Assembly (NCBI RefSeq): GCF_900105045.1
Contig: NZ_LT629739.1
Span: forward strand, 620,001 to 684,000
Reading direction: 5' to 3'
Source of the DNA: Brevibacterium picturae
GTDB taxonomy: Bacteria > Actinomycetota > Actinomycetes > Actinomycetales > Brevibacteriaceae
DNA: 64,000 bases
Each line of letters starts with the position of its first letter. Position 1 is the stretch's first letter. The notes beneath the pieces are model-generated. The model ran no database searches. It had not been told where the DNA came from and saw nothing but the letters and a program-made list of their open reading frames with translations. Position numbers and translations under genes: made by a program. Of this stretch, positions 52,016-60,939 are shown in pieces.

Positions 52016-52217
52016 CCGGTCATCGTAGTCGAGGCGCGGCCGCTGCTGAACCCGCGGCGTCATGTGGCTGGATCGACACATGTGTCTCCGGATGTGAACA
52101 GCCGGAGTCCTTTGTCGGGGGAGATGTGATGGCAGAATCGACTGTGCACGAACGACGCCCGTGATCACCATGTGATCCGCCACAGGGCACCACCGACCTT
52201 CTACGAGGAGTATGACG

Positions 52218-52805
52218 ATGAACCCGATGCCCCAGGCAGCCTTCTCGCCCCGCACGATCACCGCCGCGGCGGGTGTCGCCCTCGCTCTGGCCCTCACCGG
52301 CTGCGGCGGCCAGGGAACGGACGACCCACCGGAGAAGACCGACGAGGCCGCCCAAACAGAGGAGTCCGGCGATTCCGGGGGCATGCAGGGCACGGCCGCG
52401 CCGAGCGAGTCCGCGGGTGCGCCGGCGGCCGACCCGAGCGAGTCGGCTGAGTCCGAACCCAGCGAGTCCAAGCCAGAGGATCCCCACGCCGATGCTGCGA
52501 AGGCCACATCATGGGCCAGCGACAGCGGGATCAAAGTCGGCAAAGAAGGCGACGGGGTCATCCCCAAGGAATCCCTTGTGGCTGACCTCGACGATCTCTT
52601 CACGAACAAGTTCGATATGAAGGTCAAGAAGGTCAAATGCCGTGACGATATGAAGGTCATCGATTGGTGGGGGCTGACAAGCTGCGAGGTCCACACGAAG
52701 GAGAAGACCTACTTCGGGTCGATGACACTCGTCGATCACAAGGACAATATGATCAAGTACGAGGTCAAGTTCCCCGGAATCGACAAGAGCGAAGTCGACT
52801 TCTAG
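52218..52805 (+). CDS. Secreted lipoprotein with DUF4333-like domain
   Basis: Two ATGs lie at 52212 and 52218. GAGGAG ends only 1-2 nt before the first but 8 nt before the second, so I chose 52218 (195 residues). A signal peptide ends in the lipobox LTGC with Cys29 as the lipidated residue. A Ser/Glu/Pro/Ala-rich linker spans about 35-90. The folded domain (about 95-195) has one Cys pair (KVKCRDDM and TSCEVH), resembling DUF4333. It should be anchored on the outer face of the membrane. The stop codon overlaps the stop of the convergent toroid-like gene. Confidence 0.8.
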   Translation: MNPMPQAAFSPRTITAAAGVALALALTGCGGQGTDDPPEKTDEAAQTEESGDSGGMQGTAAPSESAGAPAADPSESAESEPSESKPEDPHADAAKATSWASDSGIKVGKEGDGVIPKESLVADLDDLFTNKFDMKVKKVKCRDDMKVIDWWGLTSCEVHTKEKTYFGSMTLVDHKDNMIKYEVKFPGIDKSEVDF

Positions 52806-53746
52806 AGGCTGTCCCACCAGTTCAGGACTCGCAGAGCCTGAAAGGTCACCCACTTCGATGGCTGACCGCTCGGTGCATCGACGTGGAACCACACGTCACC
52901 GTCGAGCCTGTGCCCCTGGAGCCAGGTTCCGTCCGCCTGACGCTGGGATCTGATGTTCTCCATCACCTCGGCCATCCGCGGGTCCGCTCGAGTTCCATCG
53001 GCCGCGGCCGCCGCTCGGAAGTAGTCGGCGGCCGCCAGCACGTGGTAGTACGCTCGCCGAGGATGGGCGAGGCTGAATACGCGAGAGTAGAATGGCTGCC
53101 CGGTCGAGCGGCGCCGAAACAGATCGCGCTCGAGCAGGTATTCCTCTCCCCCGGCACGAGCCTCAGCGACCCGAGCAGCATCACCGGTGCACAGCTGATA
53201 GTCGAGAAGCCCGATCAGGGTGTTCAGCGTTGAGTGGAACGACGAGACGAATGAACCCTCGACGCATTCGCAGTTCCATCCCCCGTCGTCGAGCTGGTGC
53301 TTGAGGAACCAGTCCACGATCGCGTCGACGTCGGCTCCCAACCACAGTCCGTTCGACAGAGTCATCGCATTGATGCAGCAGTCGACCTCTCCGCCCCAGT
53401 AGGGCAGATCTTCGTACTCCCAACGCACTGTGGAGAGCTTCTCGGCCGTTCCCTCCGGCACCGAGGCGTCGACTCCCCATTCGCGCAGTTGGTTGAGCGC
53501 CCATGTCGTGGCCGTCCACGGCTGCGGGCGCTCATCGTCGAAGCTGAAGTCTGCTGGGAAGTAGGCCCCACCGGCCCATTGCCCGTCGGGATCCTGATGG
53601 CGCAGCAGTGAGCCGCCGAAGCCTTCGCCGCTGACCCGATTTCGGGTCTCCCGCCAGGAGTCGGCGCCGAGGAGGTCACGTTCGACCTGCCAGCGCAGAG
53701 CAGGGTCGGAGTCCAGGAGCCAGTTGCCGAGACGAGTGTCGATCAT
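52802..53746 (-). CDS. Alpha/alpha-toroid (prenyltransferase/squalene-cyclase-like) protein
   Basis: The 314-residue protein starts MIDTRLGNWLLDSDPALRWQ. Repeats of the toroid type are visible: LLRHQDPDGQWAGGAYF, FLKHQLDDGGWNCEC and IRSQRQADGTWLQGHRLDG, each with the Q-x-DG-x-W pattern. This fold occurs in terpene cyclases and prenyltransferase beta subunits, but the DxDD cyclase motif is not evident, so I do not assign a reaction. It is about half the size of a squalene cyclase. It is probably cytosolic and has no pathway neighbours. Confidence 0.75.
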   Translation of the reverse strand: MIDTRLGNWLLDSDPALRWQVERDLLGADSWRETRNRVSGEGFGGSLLRHQDPDGQWAGGAYFPADFSFDDERPQPWTATTWALNQLREWGVDASVPEGTAEKLSTVRWEYEDLPYWGGEVDCCINAMTLSNGLWLGADVDAIVDWFLKHQLDDGGWNCECVEGSFVSSFHSTLNTLIGLLDYQLCTGDAARVAEARAGGEEYLLERDLFRRRSTGQPFYSRVFSLAHPRRAYYHVLAAADYFRAAAAADGTRADPRMAEVMENIRSQRQADGTWLQGHRLDGDVWFHVDAPSGQPSKWVTFQALRVLNWWDSL

Positions 53747-53843
53747 CGTTGATTCCCCAGTTGGGCAAGAGTTTGCACCGAGTCTATATCCGATTCATCT
53801 TCCCGCATCTGTTGCGGCTCGAACGCATGTAACCTTGCTTTTA

Positions 53844-54095
53844 ATGAAGCAGACGAGAACGCCCAGACAGCGCAACTTACGAGAATCCATCATCGTGATG
53901 GTCCTCGTCCTGTGCGTCCATGTCTGCTTCAAACTGCTCGGCTGGGGTTCACAGGACCTGTCATGGTCGCAGGTCATCCTGGTCGCACCCGTATCCGCTG
54001 CCATCTACTGGGCGCTGAGCAGTTCATTTCGGAAGTTCGTCGAGGAGGACGTGGCTCCGAGGCCGACACCCCGAAACCGCCGAAGTCAGCCGTAA
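53844..54095 (+). CDS. Small two-span membrane protein
   Basis: I place the start at the ATG at 53844 (83 residues, MKQTRTPRQRNLRESIIVMV), 8 nt after TAACCT, without a Shine-Dalgarno sequence. Two hydrophobic stretches are visible (about 15-34 and 45-63), with Trp-rich sequence between. The C-terminal tail is basic (RPTPRNRRSQP). I do not recognise a family. It is flanked by the toroid gene on the other side and a tRNA pair, so context gives no role. Confidence 0.6.
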   Translation: MKQTRTPRQRNLRESIIVMVLVLCVHVCFKLLGWGSQDLSWSQVILVAPVSAAIYWALSSSFRKFVEEDVAPRPTPRNRRSQP

Positions 54096-54149
54096 GTCGT
54101 GAATCGCAAAGAACCCCCACCCGATGGATGGAGGCTCTTCGGAAGTGAG

Positions 54150-54223
54150 TAGCGGGAGGGGGACTCGATCCCCCGACCTCACGATTATGAGTCGTGCGCT
54201 CTAACCAGCTGAGCTACCCCGCC
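54150..54223 (-). tRNA. tRNA-Met (CAT), elongator type
   Basis: The 74-nt minus-strand cloverleaf has acceptor GGCGGGG, D-arm AGCTCAGCTGGTTAGAGC, anticodon loop CTCATAA (CAT) and T-arm GGATCGAGTCC. The acceptor has G-U pairs at positions 1-72 and 7-66. The first base pair and D-arm fit an elongator Met rather than an initiator; an Ile2 tRNA (modified CAT) is less likely. Confidence 0.9.
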
Positions 54224-54250
54224 CCAGCGCCGCATTTTAAGCGGCACGAG

Positions 54251-54323
54251 AGCCCCGAAAGGGATTCGAACCCTTGACCTTCTCCTTACCATGGAGATGC
54301 TCTACCGACTGAGCTATCGGGGC
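54251..54323 (-). tRNA. tRNA-Thr (GGT)
   Basis: The 73-nt minus-strand cloverleaf has acceptor GCCCCGA paired with TCGGGGC, anticodon stem TCTCC/GGAGA with loop ATGGTAA (anticodon GGT), and T-arm GGTTCGAATCC. It lies 27 bp upstream of tRNA-Met on the same strand, so the two are probably cotranscribed. The 3' CCA is not encoded. Confidence 0.95.
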
Positions 54324-54401
54324 AACAGGTAAGAATTTACACGGGTTCGCGCAACGAGGGCAAATCGGGGTTCAGTGACGTCTCTCACAGCTCGTCGACG
54401 T

Positions 54402-55202
54402 TCACTTCACCGGGTCGAATCGACCTGCCAGGAACCCCTGTAGACGACCGGGCTGGTTGGTGATGATGCCATCAACCTCGGCGTCGAGGAGCTCGCGCCA
54501 TTCGTCCATGGAATCGGCCGTCCAGACGAAGACGCCCAGGTCGTTGTCACGAATCTCAGTGACGATGGATCTGCGCATGGAGAAGCCCTTGAACGAGGGA
54601 TTGATCGCGACCGCGCCCAGCGCCCGCGCGACCTCGATGTCCTCCGGGCGTGGGACCATGCGCAGAAGGAACCGTGAGACCATCGGCAACATGTCTCTGC
54701 AGGCAGCCAGCGTCTCGGTGTTGAATGACTGCACGACCATCCTGTCAGCGGTGCCCGTTCCCACGACGAGCTCGGAGATCTGAGCCACCGCACCGGAGGA
54801 CCACTCCCCCTTGAGCTCGAGCAGGAGTTCACCGCCTCGGTGCTGGATGTCTCGCATCACAGCCGCCAGCGTGGGAATCCGCACACCGGTGAATCCCGGC
54901 CCCATCCAGGATCCCGCGTCGACGAAGGAGAGCTCTTCGGCCGTCAGATTGACCACCGGGCCCTTCCTGTTCGTGGTCCGATCGAGGTCCGGGTCATGGA
55001 GGATGATCGGAACCCCATCGGCACTCGTCGAGGTGTCGACTTCGATGAAGTCGACGTCGAGAGCACGGGCGGCGTCCACCGCGGCGAGGCTGTTCTCCGG
55101 CGCCACAGCGGAATAGCCGCGGTGAGCAATCACCAAGGGGCGCTTCGACGAACCGGGCCGCTCGGGGATGCCTCGTTCGTGCAGGAACTGCAGAAAACTC
55201 AT
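54402..55202 (-). CDS. Glycerophosphodiester phosphodiesterase
   Basis: The 266-residue protein starts MSFLQFLHERGIPERPGSSK, 6 nt after TAGTCT (leaderless). GDPD motifs are present: IAHRGYSAVAPENSLAAV with the catalytic His and Arg, FIEVDTSTSADGVPIILHDPDLDRTT with the Glu-Asp metal ligands and second His, and LLLELKGE. The enzyme cleaves glycerophosphodiesters to glycerol 3-phosphate and an alcohol. No signal peptide is seen, so it is probably cytosolic. It sits alone upstream of the tRNA pair. Confidence 0.92.
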   Translation of the reverse strand: MSFLQFLHERGIPERPGSSKRPLVIAHRGYSAVAPENSLAAVDAARALDVDFIEVDTSTSADGVPIILHDPDLDRTTNRKGPVVNLTAEELSFVDAGSWMGPGFTGVRIPTLAAVMRDIQHRGGELLLELKGEWSSGAVAQISELVVGTGTADRMVVQSFNTETLAACRDMLPMVSRFLLRMVPRPEDIEVARALGAVAINPSFKGFSMRRSIVTEIRDNDLGVFVWTADSMDEWRELLDAEVDGIITNQPGRLQGFLAGRFDPVK

Positions 55203-55451
55203 ACGCCCAGACTATGCCCTGCCTCGGCCCTCGCCTCAATCCGAACGCATTCCGTCTCCGCGCTGAGCACCGCACACGGAACAGTGATCCTTGCCCTGAA
55301 GTCTCTTCAATATCTTGAATGCTGAGAAAGGCATAAGCACGATCTGAAAACAGGCAATAACGTATTCTCTGTGAGGCACCTCATATCGTCGCCGTCGAGG
55401 GTATGACTGACGACCTCACCCACAGTGCACACCACCGTTGAAAGGATCGCT

Positions 55452-56624
55452 ATGGAAGGCATCTATGCTGCCGCGATCGTGCTCGGCTTCATCGCCCTCG
55501 GCGAATTGGTCTCGATCTGGTCCAAGGCCCGGATCCCCAGCCTGCTCGTGGCGATGCTCAGCATCTTCATCTTCGCGAAGATCGGCATCGTCCCGGACAC
55601 CATCATCGATGACTCGATGCTCGCCCAGGTCTATACCATCCTCGTCGCACCGCTGCTCTTCCACATGGGTACGCTCATTCCGCTGCGGGTGATGCTCAAG
55701 CAGTGGCGCTCGGTCGTCATCGCGCTGGCCGGAATGGCTGTCGCCGTCGGACTCATCTTCCTCATCATCGCACCCATCTTCGGGTTCGAGGCATCGGTCG
55801 CAGGTGCAGGACCCCTGGCCGGCGGCATCGTCGCCACCAGCCTCACGACCGAGGGTCTGACCGCCAGCGGGGCGGCCTCGGCGATCATCGTCCTCCCGGC
55901 TCTCGTGCTCATGCTGCAGTCCCTGCCGTCGATGCCGCTGACGAACTACCTGCTCCGCCGCTACGCGAGAAAGCTGCGCGACAGCGGCGAACTCCACGAA
56001 CTCGCCGCGGCCCACCACGCAGAGGAAGAGAACGCCGCGACGAAGAAGAAGCTGGTGACCCTGCCGGCCTTCCTCGTCGACAATCAACTGTTCATGCTCT
56101 TCCTCATCCTCGTCGGCGGTTCGATCGCGACGCTGCTGGCCGTCCCGACACACATCCCGTCCTCGATCCTCGCCCTCATCCTCGGCATCGCCGCCACTGC
56201 GATCGGCCTGTCCCCGGACAAGGCGATGGAACGGTCGAACTCCTTCGGCATCGCCATGTCCGGCGTGATCGCGATCGTCATGGCCCCGCTGGTCACGGCC
56301 TCGGTCCAGGACGTCATCAACGCGTTCCTGCCCACCATCTCGATTCTCATCATCGGCATCATCGGCATCCTCGGCGGTGGTTACATCGCCACGAAGCTGC
56401 TGCGGTGGAAGGCTCCACTGGGCATGTCTGTGGCCCTGACCGCGATGTACGGATTCCCCGCCGACTACCTGCTGACCAATGAGGTCGCTCGCTCCCTCGC
56501 CCGCGATGACGATGAGAAGGAAGCTCTCCTCAACGTCATGCTGCCGCCGATGCTCGTCGGCGGCTTCACCTCGGTCAGCTCCGGCTCGGTCATCATCGCC
56601 AGCGTCCTGGTCGGAATTCTGTGA
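55452..56624 (+). CDS. Polytopic membrane permease-like protein
   Basis: I place the start at the ATG at 55452 (390 residues, MEGIYAAAIVLGFIALGELV), with GAAAGGA upstream. About ten to eleven hydrophobic segments are visible. A glycine-rich stretch (GAGPLAGGIVATSLTTEGLT) and a loop NYLLRRYARKLRDSGELHEL divide the protein into two similar-sized halves. I do not recognise the family with confidence. The 4-nt overlap (GTGA) with an M20 amidohydrolase suggests that it imports the N-acyl or peptide substrate of that enzyme; this is inference. Confidence 0.75.
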   Translation: MEGIYAAAIVLGFIALGELVSIWSKARIPSLLVAMLSIFIFAKIGIVPDTIIDDSMLAQVYTILVAPLLFHMGTLIPLRVMLKQWRSVVIALAGMAVAVGLIFLIIAPIFGFEASVAGAGPLAGGIVATSLTTEGLTASGAASAIIVLPALVLMLQSLPSMPLTNYLLRRYARKLRDSGELHELAAAHHAEEENAATKKKLVTLPAFLVDNQLFMLFLILVGGSIATLLAVPTHIPSSILALILGIAATAIGLSPDKAMERSNSFGIAMSGVIAIVMAPLVTASVQDVINAFLPTISILIIGIIGILGGGYIATKLLRWKAPLGMSVALTAMYGFPADYLLTNEVARSLARDDDEKEALLNVMLPPMLVGGFTSVSSGSVIIASVLVGIL

Positions 56625-57826
56625 GCACGCTCCTGAGCGAAGCGAGTGCCCTCCTGCCGCAGCTGCAGGACCTGCGCCGCCGACTGCACGCCCGCCCCGA
56701 GATCGGCCTCGACCTCCCGCACACGCAGGCCGAGGTTCTCAGTGCACTCGAGGGCCTCGACCTGGAGGTGAGCACGGGAGCCGGGACCACCTCGGTGGTG
56801 GCGGTCCTCCGGGGCACACATCCGGACAGATCTGCAGATGCTCCTGCCGTCCTCCTGCGCGGGGACATGGACGCCCTGCCCATCGAAGAACTCACCGACG
56901 AGCCGTTCAAGTCGACGAACGGGAACATGCATGCCTGTGGCCACGACCTGCACACCGCTGGTCTCGTCGGTGCCGCAAAGCTGCTGCACGCGCATCGGGA
57001 GTCACTCGCCGGTGATGTCGTCTTCATGTTCCAGCCCGGCGAGGAGGGCTGGAACGGGGCCTCGGTGATGATCGACGAAGACGTGCTCGACGCGGCAGGC
57101 TCCCGGGCGATCGCCGCCTTCGGCGCTCACGTCCATATGGGAGACCGGGGCATCGTGTCGACGAAGCCCGGGACTCTGCAGGCAGGTTCCAACGTCCTCC
57201 GCATCACCCTCCACGGACGCGGGGGCCACGGGTCCCAGCCGCAGTCGGCAGTCGACCCGGTCCCGGCCCTGGCCGAACTCGTCACCGCCCTGCAGAACAT
57301 GATCAGCCGTCGTATCAACGCCTTCGACCCGATTGCCTTGTCTGTGACACAGCTGAAGGCAGGTGAAGCGGTCAACGTCATCCCCGCCTCGGCGAGCCTC
57401 GGTGCCACCGTGCGCACGCTGTCACAGGAGTCATTGGACATCGTGCGCACCCAATCGACGCAGCTGGCCAGGGGCATCGCCGAAGCCCACGGGTGCACCG
57501 CCGAGGTGGACTTCGAGGTGCAGTATCCCGTGACGGTCAACGACGAGACCGAGACTGCATGGACCATTGACCAGGTCGGCGGTCTGCTGGGCGAGGACCG
57601 GGTGGTGGTCGCGGACCAGCCGATCATGCCCAGCGAGGATTTCTCCTTCGTCCTGCAGGAGGTTCCGGGCACCTACATGATGCTCGGCGCCAAACGCACG
57701 GACGTGCCCGAGGAGAAACAGGGCGACAACCACTCCCCCTTCGTCATATTCGATGACACCGTGCTGGGAGATCAGGCCGCGCTGCTGGCGCACCTGGCCC
57801 TCGAACGGCTGCGCGCAGAGGTCTAG
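56621..57826 (+). CDS. M20-family amidohydrolase
   Basis: The 401-residue protein starts at GTG ([20 protein letters not shown]). Metal-binding and catalytic motifs of the M20D group are clear: [34 protein letters not shown] and [10 protein letters not shown]. Such enzymes (hippurate or N-acyl-L-amino-acid amidohydrolases) release amino acids from N-acyl derivatives. It overlaps the permease gene by 4 nt. Its stop codon overlaps that of the convergent DUF1992 gene. Confidence 0.92.
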   Translation: MSTLLSEASALLPQLQDLRRRLHARPEIGLDLPHTQAEVLSALEGLDLEVSTGAGTTSVVAVLRGTHPDRSADAPAVLLRGDMDALPIEELTDEPFKSTNGNMHACGHDLHTAGLVGAAKLLHAHRESLAGDVVFMFQPGEEGWNGASVMIDEDVLDAAGSRAIAAFGAHVHMGDRGIVSTKPGTLQAGSNVLRITLHGRGGHGSQPQSAVDPVPALAELVTALQNMISRRINAFDPIALSVTQLKAGEAVNVIPASASLGATVRTLSQESLDIVRTQSTQLARGIAEAHGCTAEVDFEVQYPVTVNDETETAWTIDQVGGLLGEDRVVVADQPIMPSEDFSFVLQEVPGTYMMLGAKRTDVPEEKQGDNHSPFVIFDDTVLGDQAALLAHLALERLRAEV

Positions 57827-58326
57827 CTCCGCTTCCTCTGCCACCACCGCCGAGGCGGTCTACCCGGACCTTCCGTCGGGGCCGTGGACGGGTTCGTCGT
57901 TTCGCGACGAGCGATCCGACGCTCGCGCCAGGCGGCGACCTCGTCCTCGATCTTCCGCGGCGGGGTGAAAACGGGCGGGCCCTCACGCAGGTCCATGACC
58001 GCGTCGCGGACTCGACTGTTGAACCCGGCAAGATAGTCGCGGACCTCGGTCTCCTTCGAGAATGCATCGAGGGTGTCCTCGAGGATAGCGTTCTCCTTGC
58101 GCAGCTGAAACGCGGCGGGAGCGACGCCGCTGATGCCCTCACCATCCATCTTCGCTTTGATCCACCAGTCGGGATCCTCGGAGTTGTGGAGACCGGTCAG
58201 GGGTTTGCCCAGGCCGGGGAGATCATCGAAGTCGCCGCGTCTGATGGCGGCTTCGAGTGCGGATTCGACGATCGCATTGCGATCCTCGAGTGAGTTCATG
58301 CGGCGAGGAGCGTCTTCCTCATTCAT
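57823..58326 (-). CDS. DUF1992 (DnaJ-homologue subfamily C28-type) protein
   Basis: I place the start at the ATG at 58326 (167 residues, MNEEDAPRRMNSLEDRNAIV), with GGAGG upstream. The conserved DUF1992 core is IVESALEAAIRRGDFDDLPG then LGKPL, WWIKAKM and RDYLAGFNSRVRDAVMDLREGP. No J domain is present, despite the family name. The C-terminus is basic and Trp/Arg-rich ([12 protein letters not shown]). Function is unknown. It is flanked by a terminator shared with tRNA-Tyr. Confidence 0.85.
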   Translation of the reverse strand: MNEEDAPRRMNSLEDRNAIVESALEAAIRRGDFDDLPGLGKPLTGLHNSEDPDWWIKAKMDGEGISGVAPAAFQLRKENAILEDTLDAFSKETEVRDYLAGFNSRVRDAVMDLREGPPVFTPPRKIEDEVAAWRERRIARRETTNPSTAPTEGPGRPPRRWWQRKRS

Positions 58327-58402
58327 CGGGGTGCCTCCGTTGCACTGTCCTGCGCACTTTTCTACACGCTGGCGCGGATCCGCGCAATGGAGGTGAATGT
58401 GA

Positions 58403-58439
58403 AGAAGCCCTGTGATCAGGTGATGATCACAGGGCTTCT
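58403..58439 (-). terminator. Terminator after tRNA-Tyr
   Basis: A perfect 16-bp stem (core GAAGCCCTGTGATCA) with a 5-nt loop lies 11 bases downstream of the tRNA-Tyr 3' end on the minus strand, ahead of the DUF1992 gene. Confidence 0.8.
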
Positions 58440-58449
58440 CCCGTCTGCG

Positions 58450-58531
58450 TGGCAGATGAAGGATTCGAACCTTCGAAGGCAATGCCGGCTGATTTACAGT
58501 CAGCTCCCTTTGGCCGCTCGGGCAATCTGCC
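58450..58531 (-). tRNA. tRNA-Tyr (GTA)
   Basis: The 82-nt minus-strand gene has acceptor GGCAGAT paired with ATCTGCC, anticodon loop CTGTAAA (GTA), a long variable arm as expected for Tyr, and T-arm GGTTCGAATCC. The 3' CCA is not encoded. Confidence 0.95.
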
Positions 58532-58676
58532 GCAGTGTGCGCTCGATGAGCACGTGAAAATACTACAAGCACCCACCCGGTTTCACCAACTCGATAGACC
58601 CAGGTCACAATTGCGGGACTCGACTAGACTCTGTGACCAGATAGTCGTCCGTCCTCTCACCACAAAAGGAGCATTC

Positions 58677-59168
58677 ATGGCCAGCGAATCCTCATTCGAC
58701 GTCGTCAGCAAGGTCGACCGGCAGGAAGCCGACAACGCACTCAATCAGGCGGCCAAGGAGATCAACTCCCGCTACGACTTCCGCGGCACCGACGCCTCGA
58801 TCGCCTGGACCGGAGAGGCCATCCAGATGAAGGCCGTCAGCGAGGACCGCGTCAAGGCGATCCTCGACGTATTCCAGTCCAAACTGGTCAAGCGCGGCAT
58901 CTCCCTGAAGTCGCTCGAGGACGGCGAGCCCTACCCTTCGGGCAAAGAGCACCGCATCGATGCCACCCTCAAGGAAGGCATCGACAAGGATAACGCGAAG
59001 AAGATCTCAAAGTTCATCCGCGACGAGGGCCCCAAGGGCGTCAAGTCCCAGATCCAGGGCGACGAGCTGCGCGTGAGCTCGAAGAAGCGCGATGACCTCC
59101 AGGAAGTCATCGCGCTGCTCAAGGGCAAGGATCTCGAGCTCGACCTGCAGTTCATCAACTACCGCTGA
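58677..59168 (+). CDS. YajQ-family cyclic-di-GMP-binding-like protein
   Basis: The ATG at 58677 (AAAGGAG upstream) gives 163 residues, [20 protein letters not shown]. Conserved YajQ sequences are [33 protein letters not shown] and [32 protein letters not shown]. Members bind nucleotides or c-di-GMP in some proteobacteria; the actinobacterial role is unclear. A -10-like TAGACT at 58625-58630 would give a leader of about 45 nt. It is a single-gene unit between tRNA-Tyr and the tetR gene. Confidence 0.93.
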   Translation: MASESSFDVVSKVDRQEADNALNQAAKEINSRYDFRGTDASIAWTGEAIQMKAVSEDRVKAILDVFQSKLVKRGISLKSLEDGEPYPSGKEHRIDATLKEGIDKDNAKKISKFIRDEGPKGVKSQIQGDELRVSSKKRDDLQEVIALLKGKDLELDLQFINYR

Positions 59169-59242
59169 GTCACCGCTGCGACTCGAACCGAGCCTCACGC
59201 CGGCGCTCGGGCCGAGGCGAGGCAGGCCCTGGCCCATCGGGC

Positions 59243-59854
59243 TCACCGCGTGTACGTCGACCACATCGCTCTCTGCGAGAAGTCGGCGATGCGCAGCAGT
59301 TCATCACGCCCGACACCGCGGTTCGATTGAGCGGACACGCCCTGCCAGATCGTCTGCACGAAACCGGTGACGACCTCGGCGTCGGTTCCGCCCAGGATCT
59401 CGCCCTCATCGATCGCTCGGCGGATCCGGGCCCGGAGAAGGCGCTCGTTGCGTATCAGCATGGCCAATATGTCCCCGCGCGCCTTCCGCGTCGCGGGGCC
59501 CTCGGCCATCACTGCGCTGGTAATGAGACAACCGGGATGCGAGTCGGCGGGCTGAGTGATTTCGATGATCGATTCTCTCAGCAGCACATCGATGGCAATT
59601 CTGATGGACTGCGCCGCCAGCGCCTTCTCACAGATGATCGTGTACCGCCGGGCGTAGAAAGAAACAGCCTCCTCGAACAGCCCCGCCTTGCTGCCGAAGG
59701 CCGAATACAGACTCGATGTCGAGACGCCGATCGCCGAGGTCAGATCTCTGGTCGAGGTTCCGCTGTAGCCGCGACGCCAGAACAGTCGTGCGGCCGCGAG
59801 CACGGCCGCGTCCCGATCGAATTCGGGAGGTCGCCCACGGGTGTTCACGTCCAT
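59243..59854 (-). CDS. TetR-family transcription regulator
   Basis: I place the start at the ATG at 59854 (203 residues, MDVNTRGRPPEFDRDAAVLA), 6 nt after a consensus TATAAT. The N-terminal helix-turn-helix contains ARLFWRRGYSGTSTRDLTSAIGVSTSSLYSAFGSKAGLFEEAV. The C-terminal ligand domain includes ESIIEITQPADSHPGCLITSA, a pattern found in TetR_C regulators such as the AcrR/ComR group. An inverted repeat at 59873-59898 overlaps the promoter upstream and could be its own operator. No obvious target operon adjoins. Confidence 0.9.
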   Translation of the reverse strand: MDVNTRGRPPEFDRDAAVLAAARLFWRRGYSGTSTRDLTSAIGVSTSSLYSAFGSKAGLFEEAVSFYARRYTIICEKALAAQSIRIAIDVLLRESIIEITQPADSHPGCLITSAVMAEGPATRKARGDILAMLIRNERLLRARIRRAIDEGEILGGTDAEVVTGFVQTIWQGVSAQSNRGVGRDELLRIADFSQRAMWSTYTR

Positions 59855-59872
59855 TCTCCGATTATAGATCAG

Positions 59873-59898
59873 CTGCTCCACAATGAGATCTGGAGCAG
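59873..59898. promoter_or_regulatory. Inverted repeat, probable TetR operator
   Basis: Perfect 8-bp arms CTGCTCCA (59873-59880) and TGGAGCAG (59891-59898) are separated by 10 bp. The site lies just upstream of the TATAAT -10 (59861-59866) of the tetR gene, so binding would block RNA polymerase. It also lies 28 bp past the stop codon of the RelA/SpoT-domain gene. Confidence 0.55.
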
Positions 59899-59925
59899 AC
59901 GATCCACAATATGCCCCGGGCCCGT

Positions 59926-60840
59926 TCAGGCCAGCGCCACCGGGATGTAGTAGAGACCCTTCGAGTCCTCTTCGACGGTGGCGCGCAGGCGGTCATCAAC
60001 ACTGACGAAGTCGTTGACCTTGATCGTGCCCTTGGAATCACTGAGCTTGCGAACGGCAAAGGCAGGAATGAGACCCTGACGCCCGTGCCCGTCGACGGCC
60101 AGAGCGTACTTCGGACCTGTGGCCCTCACCTTGACCTCGATGGTGTCATCGGTGCCGGTGAGCACATCGGTGTCCAGATCGGGATTCGTCAGGGCAGAGA
60201 GCTCGACTGCGAGGGTATCGGCCATATCATCGACCGTTGCGAGCATGTTGGCCATGGCGCGGGCGAACTCACCATGCAGCTCACTGGGCTTCATCGCCGC
60301 CCCCGGTTTGTACATGTCTTCATGGGTCAGCTCACCCCAGGCGTCCTGGAGTCTGGTCTTGACCTGGATCTCCGCGAAGACCGGGTCACCCTGATCGGAG
60401 GGAATCTGCAGTGTCACGTGGCAGGCCCGGTAACCGCTGGGCTTGGGCGGATCGACGTAGTTCTTCTGCTCGATGAGGACGAAGGCACCGAGCTGCTGCG
60501 GATCCCTGAGAGAGTCAAACATCATCGTCTGATCGCGCGGCGATTTGCACAGCACCTTGACTCCGACGATGTCGCGGATGTGATCCTCCACGTCGCGAGG
60601 AGTCGAAATCCGCAGCTCCGGATCGTCGGCCGACTTCTCGACGAGCTTCGCCAAGGTGCGGGCCGGGTCCTTGATGCGATGCCCATCGACGTCCAGGCGG
60701 GAGATATCCTTGTCCTTGAGAAGCCCCTTCTGCTGCTCCTTGAGCCAGTGCTTGATCCGCACGGCGGCGGATTCCCAGGCGTCGCGCCGTTGCGCATAAG
60801 CCTGCGAGACCACTTCTCTCATTGCCGAATCCGGGCTCAC
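59926..60840 (-). CDS. RelA/SpoT-domain protein (small alarmone synthetase-like)
   Basis: I place the start at the GTG at 60840 (304 residues, (M)SPDSAMREVVSQAYAQ), because AGGAGG lies 5 nt upstream. The synthetase-fold motifs appear as HRIKDPARTLAKLVEKS, IRDIVGVKVLC, SGYRACHVTLQIP and FAEIQVKTRLQDAWGELTHE. There is no HD hydrolase, TGS or ACT domain. The second motif has Lys where active enzymes usually have Arg (GxR), so catalytic activity is uncertain. About 80 extra C-terminal residues form a separate beta-rich domain. If active it would make ppGpp or pGpp; otherwise it may be a regulatory relative. Confidence 0.8.
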   Translation of the reverse strand: MSPDSAMREVVSQAYAQRRDAWESAAVRIKHWLKEQQKGLLKDKDISRLDVDGHRIKDPARTLAKLVEKSADDPELRISTPRDVEDHIRDIVGVKVLCKSPRDQTMMFDSLRDPQQLGAFVLIEQKNYVDPPKPSGYRACHVTLQIPSDQGDPVFAEIQVKTRLQDAWGELTHEDMYKPGAAMKPSELHGEFARAMANMLATVDDMADTLAVELSALTNPDLDTDVLTGTDDTIEVKVRATGPKYALAVDGHGRQGLIPAFAVRKLSDSKGTIKVNDFVSVDDRLRATVEEDSKGLYYIPVALA

Positions 60841-60939
60841 CGTACCTCCTCTGCCGCAGGGCTCATCACTGCACCCATCAAACCACGAGCGCGCCACCGA
60901 TGCGGTGACGCGCTCGCAGATTTCAGCGTTGAGTTGAGG

